NCBI GenBank assembly: GCA_902787415.1
Contig: CADAGG010000003.1
Location: 1-21,053, forward strand
From: a methanogenic archaeon
GTDB taxonomy: Archaea; Thermoplasmatota; Thermoplasmata; Methanomassiliicoccales; Methanomethylophilaceae
Direction of reading: 5' to 3'
Length of the DNA: 21,053 nucleotides
Below the pieces are notes generated by a model that was given only the letters and a program-made list of their open reading frames with translations, ran no database searches and was not told the DNA's origin. This document shows, piece by piece, positions 17,172-21,053 of the stretch (its first letter is position 1; each line of letters starts with the position of its first letter). The position numbers and the translations under genes were made by a program.

Positions 17172-18707
17172 TCACAGGTCCCTGACCATGTAAGGATGCT
17201 CGAGACGGTAGCCCAGCGAAGCGTAGTACTCCCTGACACCGATGCCACTGGTGATGCGCACCTTGGTCTTTCCCTCGGAACGGGCGACCCTCTCGGCCTC
17301 GGCCACCAGCTTCTTTCCGAATCCGCGGTGCTGCCAGCTCTCCGCCGCCGCCCCGATCGCGGTCTCGTTGCCGAATACCTTCAGTTCGCGAATCGACGCG
17401 ACGTCGCTGTCGTCGGTGCGGAGGCGGACGTAGCCCACCAGGGAATCCCCGTAGGTGTACGAGATGAAGCGTTCGGTCCCTCCGGCCGCTTCGTACTCCA
17501 GGGTCTCGAGCTTCAGTTTTGATTCGTCCTCGAGGACCGCGCCGGTGTGTCCGACCTCGCGGCAGCGGATGCACCTGCACTTCATGCCGTGCTCCTCCAT
17601 ATTCCTCTGAACGAGCTGACGGAGGTTGCTCTTGAGGATGCCGCAGGCGATCTCGGGCACCGGGATATCCCTCTGAATGCGCTGTATCCTCACATAGTCT
17701 GGCACTATCGATTTCATCCTCGAGAGGAGGTCGGTCGCCTGCTCCACCGTGTAGGGCACGTACTCCCCGTTCTCCCACATCTCGTAGAGCCTGGTGCCCG
17801 GGATCACCAGGGTCGGATAGAACTTCAGCATGTCCGGACGGAAGTCGGGGTTCTCGAAGCATTCCCTGAAGCATTCCAGGTCCTTCTCCGGGGTCGCCCC
17901 GGGAAGTCCCGGCATGAGATGGTAGCATACCTTCAGCCCGTGGGAACGGCATGCCCTGGTGGCCTCGATGACCTCCTTCACGCCGTGCCCGCGCTCGACG
18001 CCCGCCAGGATGCCGTCGTCCAGGATCTGGACGCCCAGCTCCACGCGGGTGGCCCCCAGGGCCATCATGCGCTCGATCTGCTGGTCGGTACGGAAGTAAT
18101 CGGGACGGGTCTCGACGGTGAGGCCTATGCATCTGCGCTGGGAGTGCGAGTTCTCCTCCTGGGCAGCCAGGAGGTTCGGGGAAGGATGGCCGTTCATGGC
18201 CTCCAGGCATCTCTGGACGAACCATTCCTGATACTGGGGGTTACGGGAGGTGAAGGTCCCGCCCATGATGATGAGATCTATCTTGTCGGTGTCGTGGCCG
18301 ATCTCCTCGAGCTGCGTGAGCCTGCTCTCCACCTGGTCGTAGGGGTCGAAGCGGTTCATGGCGGCCCTTCTGGCCGCGGGCTCCTTACCGGTGTACGACT
18401 GGGGGGAGTCGTTGGAGACCCCTCCGGGACAGTAGGCGCACTTGCCGTGGGGACACGGATAGGGGGAGGTCATCACGGCGACCACGGCGACGCCGCTGGC
18501 GGTGCGCATGGGCTTCTTGACGAGCAGCGGCAGGAACCTCTTCTTCTCCTCCTCGGTGACAAGTGCCAGCACCTCGGAATTGGAGGGTACCTTCTCGGCG
18601 CCGTACCTGGCGCAGAGCTTCATCTTGAGACGCTGAAGGTCCTCGCGGTCGGAGACCTCTCCTGAGCGCAGCGCTTCGAGGATGCGCTCGGCTACGATGC
18701 CTGCCAT
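17172..18707 (-). CDS. elp3: Elp3 tRNA wobble-uridine modification enzyme (radical SAM plus GNAT)
   Basis: Archaeal Elp3 acts without the other Elongator subunits and builds the carboxymethyl group on uridine-34 of tRNA from acetyl-CoA. The 511 residues show an N-terminal basic tRNA-binding part, a radical SAM domain with C85-x4-C90-x2-C93 (CPHGKCAYC), conserved MGGTFTSRNPQYQEW and ELGVQ blocks, zinc-site cysteines in MKCRCIRCREVGH, and a C-terminal acetyltransferase domain with the acetyl-CoA loop QHRGFG from Q459 and REYYASLGY. All expected cluster ligands are present. ATG at 18707 directly follows the stop of the winged-helix gene (18710-18708), so the two are cotranscribed. Its stop codon abuts that of cdc48 with no spacer. 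A tRNA-Lys(TTT), a possible substrate class, is encoded nearby, but that may be coincidence. Confidence 0.96.
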   Translation of the reverse strand: MAGIVAERILEALRSGEVSDREDLQRLKMKLCARYGAEKVPSNSEVLALVTEEEKKRFLPLLVKKPMRTASGVAVVAVMTSPYPCPHGKCAYCPGGVSNDSPQSYTGKEPAARRAAMNRFDPYDQVESRLTQLEEIGHDTDKIDLIIMGGTFTSRNPQYQEWFVQRCLEAMNGHPSPNLLAAQEENSHSQRRCIGLTVETRPDYFRTDQQIERMMALGATRVELGVQILDDGILAGVERGHGVKEVIEATRACRSHGLKVCYHLMPGLPGATPEKDLECFRECFENPDFRPDMLKFYPTLVIPGTRLYEMWENGEYVPYTVEQATDLLSRMKSIVPDYVRIQRIQRDIPVPEIACGILKSNLRQLVQRNMEEHGMKCRCIRCREVGHTGAVLEDESKLKLETLEYEAAGGTERFISYTYGDSLVGYVRLRTDDSDVASIRELKVFGNETAIGAAAESWQHRGFGKKLVAEAERVARSEGKTKVRITSGIGVREYYASLGYRLEHPYMVRDL

Positions 18708-19175
18708 TCAGCTTTTCTCCGCTCTCTCCCTGACGAGTTCCTGGAAGCGGAGGACGGTCTTCTTGTAGTTCTCCATCGCGAGGTTGACGTTGGCCTCGGT
18801 GAAGCTCCACGCCTTGACCAGGTCCCCGTACCTGATGCGGAATCCCTTCCTCATCTGCCCGTCCTCGGCGGGGACGTCGGCATTCTCCAGGAGGTCCATG
18901 GAACGGAGCTTGTTGATGTGGCGGTAGATGGTTGGTTTGGACGTGTCCAGAAGGGCTGCCAGCTCCTCGGCGGTCCACGCTTTGGAGGGGTTCTTCATGA
19001 AGAAGTCCATGAAAAGACGGTAGGGGATGCTGTCCCTGACCGAAAGGGCACCGGCCGAACGGGGATCGTATCCCTTGGGGAGATATCCGATCTGCACGAG
19101 GAAGGTCTCGGCAAGGACATCGAGGTCGTCGACGCCGGTCATGGGGGTGTTTGATACAACCTGTAGTTCGAACAT
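18708..19175 (-). CDS. Winged helix-turn-helix transcriptional regulator, ArsR-like
   Basis: This 155-residue soluble protein is a DNA-binding regulator of unknown target. Residues about 48-115 form a winged helix: a helix with SIPYRLFMDFFMKNP, the helix-turn-helix WTAEELAALLDTSKPTIYRH (67-86), NKLRSMDLLE, and a wing ending in KGFRIRYG (110-117). The last 30 residues are a predicted helix that could dimerise the protein. The N-terminal 45 residues match nothing I recognise. It precedes elp3 without a gap. ATG at 19175 lies about 27 bases from a TATA-like AACTTATT (19205-19198, minus strand), suggesting a leaderless transcript. Nested inverted repeats cover this promoter, which fits autoregulation. 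ArsR-like assignment is by pattern only. Confidence 0.85.
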   Translation of the reverse strand: MFELQVVSNTPMTGVDDLDVLAETFLVQIGYLPKGYDPRSAGALSVRDSIPYRLFMDFFMKNPSKAWTAEELAALLDTSKPTIYRHINKLRSMDLLENADVPAEDGQMRKGFRIRYGDLVKAWSFTEANVNLAMENYKKTVLRFQELVRERAEKS

Positions 19176-19238
19176 AATCAGGCCTGCTATACATGCAATA
19201 AGTTAAGCGTGATACTTAACTATTTTCGAACACAGGTT
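19158..19238. promoter_or_regulatory. Nested inverted repeats around the winged-helix gene promoter
   Basis: The outer arms are AACCTGTAGTTCGAA (19158-19172) and TTCGAACACAGGTT (19225-19238); they are complementary except for one extra base. The inner arms AGTTAAG (19201-19207) and CTTAACT (19215-19221) are perfect complements around CGTGATA. The inner dyad overlaps the probable TATA box (19198-19205) of the winged-helix gene, and the lower outer arm covers its first codons. Each outer arm contains the small palindrome TTCGAA. The upper arm touches the stop codon of the upstream regulator gene, so the stem might also act as a terminator for the trxA-trxB operon. Confidence 0.6.
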
Positions 19239-19753
19239 CAAAGGCTGCCCTTGATGCTGTCAAGGATGTTGATGACGCTGTCGAGCGGGAAAACGGTGTA
19301 CACCTTGATGGAGATGATCTTCTCCACGGTGTTGGCCACGATGGGCGCGCACACTATACCCAGAGCGTTGTCGCGCTCTGCGCGGACGGCGGCGATGATG
19401 GCATCCTCCACGGTGGACACGGGGTACTCGCGGATGGCGACCGGACCGTTGGCGCCGGTCTCCAGCGAACGGGGGAGACCCTCCATGAACCTGGGGGATG
19501 CGATGACGGCCACGAACTTCTCGGAGTCGCGGCGGTTGATCCTGTTGATGGCCTTGATGATCTGCCTGATGGTGCGGAGGTTGGGCTCGCGGCGCTCCTC
19601 CAGGATCTTGTACATGGTGCTCTGCGAGATGTCGGCGACCTGGCAGAACTCGTTCAGGGACATCTTCAGCTCGTTGTCGAGGATCTCCTTGAAGGCGGTC
19701 TGGAACCCTCCCTCGTCCCTCAGCATGCTGGAGATCAGGTCCTGTACGGTCAT
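19238..19753 (-). CDS. Helix-turn-helix transcriptional regulator in the thioredoxin operon
   Basis: This 171-residue protein has a Cro/cI-type helix-turn-helix: SLNEFCQVADISQSTMYKIL (32-51) followed by EERREPNLRTIRQIIKAINR. Residues about 78-171 form a separate alpha/beta domain starting FVAVIASPRFM, with REYPVSTVEDAIIAAVRAERD and ALGIVCAPIV. This resembles an archaeal regulator group I associate with COG1709, recalled with moderate certainty; its ligand is unknown to me. ATG at 19753 overlaps the trxB stop as ATGA, so it is the third gene of trxA-trxB-regulator. C37 in the helix-turn-helix region and C135 in the second domain could in principle sense redox state, but no CxxC pair is present. 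The N-terminal start is secure because of the overlap. Confidence 0.85.
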   Translation of the reverse strand: MTVQDLISSMLRDEGGFQTAFKEILDNELKMSLNEFCQVADISQSTMYKILEERREPNLRTIRQIIKAINRINRRDSEKFVAVIASPRFMEGLPRSLETGANGPVAIREYPVSTVEDAIIAAVRAERDNALGIVCAPIVANTVEKIISIKVYTVFPLDSVINILDSIKGSL

Positions 19754-20643
19754 TCTGCCACCTTCTTGGAATAATCCGCGGCGGAGAGACCGGCCACGGC
19801 CCCCTCGCCGACCGCCTTGGCCACCTGCCAGGGGCGTCCGGTGATGTCGCCGCAGGCGAACACGCCGGGGACGGAGGTCGCACACTTGGAGTCGATCTTC
19901 AGGGTGTCGTCCATCTCGGGCATCAGGTCGATGTCCATGGCGAGGTCCGCGGAGGACTTTCCGCCCAGTTCGATGAACACCCCGTCGAGGGCGATCTCCC
20001 TTCCGTCGGAGAGGGTCACGGAGGTCACCTTGGCATCGCCGTTGATGGATGCCACGGATGCCTCGATCCTCTCGACGGCTGCCTTGTCCGCAGCGTCGAT
20101 GAGGCTCCTGTCGGCCTCGAACTCCGATGCGATCCAATAGACCTTCGAAGCGTAGCGGGTCATGAACTCGGCGGAGACCGCTGCCTCCGACTGTCCGCCC
20201 ACCAATGCGACGACCTTACCCTTGTAGAAGTTGCAGTCGCACACTGCGCAGTAGCTGACGCCCTTGCCGTTGGCAAAGGCCGTCTCGCCGGGAACGCCCA
20301 GCTTCTTCCTGCTTATTCCGGTGGCGAAAATCAATGATCTGGCACTGATGACTTCGCCGTTCTCGAGCTTCACCGAGAAGAGGTTCCCGTCGCGTGAGAG
20401 GGAGAGGACGTTCATGTCGATGACCTCCCCTCCGAAGGAACGGACCTGCTCCGCGCCGTTGCGGAGGAGGTCGGTCCCGGACTGCACTCCCTGGAATCCG
20501 AAGTAGTTCTCGAGGCTGATGCCGTAGGCCGCGCTGTTGCGCATCCTTCCGACCACTACGGTCCTGACCTTCTTGCGGGCGGCGTAGATGCCTGCCTGCA
20601 GTCCTGCCGGACCTGCTCCGATGATCACGACGTCGGATTCCAT
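19750..20643 (-). CDS. trxB: Thioredoxin reductase-like flavoprotein lacking NADPH motifs
   Basis: The 297-residue protein is a low-molecular-weight thioredoxin reductase, an FAD enzyme that reduces thioredoxin through a Cys pair. The FAD-binding GAGPAG is at 9-14, the redox pair is C132-A-V-C135, and the second FAD block is GVFACGDITGRPWQ (260-273). In the pyridine-nucleotide domain the usual GGGxSA reads GGQSEA (149-154), and the HRR motif that binds the NADPH 2'-phosphate is absent; ASEFEAD occupies that place. The enzyme of Thermoplasma acidophilum is known not to use NADPH or NADH, and some methanogens use F420H2, so another electron donor is likely. It follows trxA after 9 bases and overlaps the regulator gene downstream. 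The fold is certain; the donor is inferred. Confidence 0.94.
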   Translation of the reverse strand: MESDVVIIGAGPAGLQAGIYAARKKVRTVVVGRMRNSAAYGISLENYFGFQGVQSGTDLLRNGAEQVRSFGGEVIDMNVLSLSRDGNLFSVKLENGEVISARSLIFATGISRKKLGVPGETAFANGKGVSYCAVCDCNFYKGKVVALVGGQSEAAVSAEFMTRYASKVYWIASEFEADRSLIDAADKAAVERIEASVASINGDAKVTSVTLSDGREIALDGVFIELGGKSSADLAMDIDLMPEMDDTLKIDSKCATSVPGVFACGDITGRPWQVAKAVGEGAVAGLSAADYSKKVAE

Positions 20644-20652
20644 GTGCCGCCC

Positions 20653-20964
20653 TCAGAGGGTGTTGATGTAGGCGATGATGTCCTCTTTGGGCCTGAGTCC
20701 GACGAGGGACTCCTGCTGGACCCCGTCCTTGAAGAAGAGCAGGGTGGGGATGGCGTTGATGCCGAAGTTCATGGCGACGCCCTGGTTCTCGTCGGTGTTG
20801 AGCTTGGCGACGGCGACCTTTCCTGCGAGGTCCGAGGCGAGCTCCTCCACGATGGGGCCCATCCTCCTGCAGGGTCCGCACCAGGGGGCCCAGCAGTCTA
20901 CCATGACGATTCCGCTCTGCTTCACAAAGTCGTTGAACTGTGCTTCGTTGAGTTCTGTAACCAT
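20653..20964 (-). CDS. trxA: Thioredoxin
   Basis: This 103-residue protein is a classical thioredoxin that reduces protein disulfides in the cytoplasm. The active site WCGPC is at 28-32 (C29 and C32), and the cis-proline loop AIPT at 71-74 is intact; WAP before the active site and the buried D23 also match. ATG at 20964 is preceded by AGGTG with 6 bases between, a good ribosome binding site. It is the first gene of trxA-trxB-regulator, with trxB starting 9 bases after its stop, which makes TrxB its likely reductase. A TATA box at 20998-21005 would place the start point near 20976. All family features are present. Confidence 0.97.
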   Translation of the reverse strand: MVTELNEAQFNDFVKQSGIVMVDCWAPWCGPCRRMGPIVEELASDLAGKVAVAKLNTDENQGVAMNFGINAIPTLLFFKDGVQQESLVGLRPKEDIIAYINTL

Positions 20965-20997
20965 AAGTCACACCTGCGTTCGGATTCCTGTCCATGA

Positions 20998-21005
20998 TTA
21001 TAATT
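20998..21005 (-). promoter_or_regulatory. TATA box for the trxA-trxB-regulator operon
   Basis: AATTATAA on the minus strand is centred about 37 bases before the trxA ATG, so transcription would start near 20976 and leave a short leader that contains the AGGTG ribosome binding site. The small dyad CACAAATGTG lies about 15 bases upstream of the box. Nothing else is visible out to the window edge at 21053. Confidence 0.55.
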
Positions 21006-21053
21006 GTATCCGATTTGCACAAATGTGATAAACGGCGAAAAGGAAGGTTAAGG

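Noticed and set aside
19158..19240. GTTCGAAC sequences resembling a tRNA T-loop, suggesting a hidden tRNA or integration site
   Set aside because: No acceptor, D or anticodon arms can be formed around them; they are parts of the inverted repeats.
21018..21027. Short dyad CACAAATGTG upstream of the trxA promoter
   Set aside because: The arms are only four bases long, which is expected by chance in AT-rich intergenic sequence.

Overview
The window is chromosomal DNA from an archaeon of moderately high GC content. It carries a five-subunit-style archaeal RNA polymerase operon with split largest subunits (A' and A''), the archaeal L30e and NusA-like proteins, a two-domain Cdc48/VAT ATPase, an archaeal Elp3, and AT-rich TATA boxes about 25 bases upstream of inferred start points. 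RpoB is one uninterrupted chain, whereas many euryarchaeal methanogens split it. With the VAT-like Cdc48 and a TrxB lacking NADPH motifs like that of Thermoplasma, this points to Thermoplasmatota, quite possibly the Methanomassiliicoccales. That placement is inference from gene content.

Layout. (1) 1-3492, minus: a membrane protein of the STT3/AglB oligosaccharyltransferase fold, cut by the left edge, whose catalytic motifs look eroded. (2) 3602-5359: pyrF (minus) and a radical SAM gene of unknown function (plus), divergent around one symmetric TATA box. (3) 5421-14585, minus: rpoH-rpoB-rpoA1-rpoA2-rpl30e-nusA, almost all overlapping by a few bases, ended by a hairpin plus T-run. A tRNA-Lys(TTT) gene precedes the operon on the same strand. 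(4) 14946-17171, plus: cdc48, divergent from the tRNA/RNA polymerase block. (5) 17172-19175, minus: a winged-helix regulator followed by elp3, abutting cdc48 tail to tail. (6) 19238-20964, minus: trxA-trxB and a helix-turn-helix regulator.

Most of the window is housekeeping: transcription (RNA polymerase, NusA), translation (L30e, tRNA-Lys, and Elp3, which modifies wobble uridines), protein unfolding (Cdc48), pyrimidine synthesis (PyrF) and thiol redox (TrxA/TrxB). The unusual signals are: an STT3-like protein with three altered active-site motifs; appendages on three RNA polymerase subunits (HhH-like N-terminus on A'', acidic tail on A', zinc-ribbon-like insertion in B); a TrxB without NADPH-binding motifs; and inverted repeats sitting on several promoters, most strikingly a nested pair around the winged-helix regulator gene.

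No non-coding stretch exceeds 300 bases. The largest gaps are 3493-3601, 14586-14698 and 14773-14945; their contents are described. I saw no insertion sequence, CRISPR array, attachment site or origin. No clearly undescribed multi-gene system is evident; the novelty is in protein variants and regulatory architecture.
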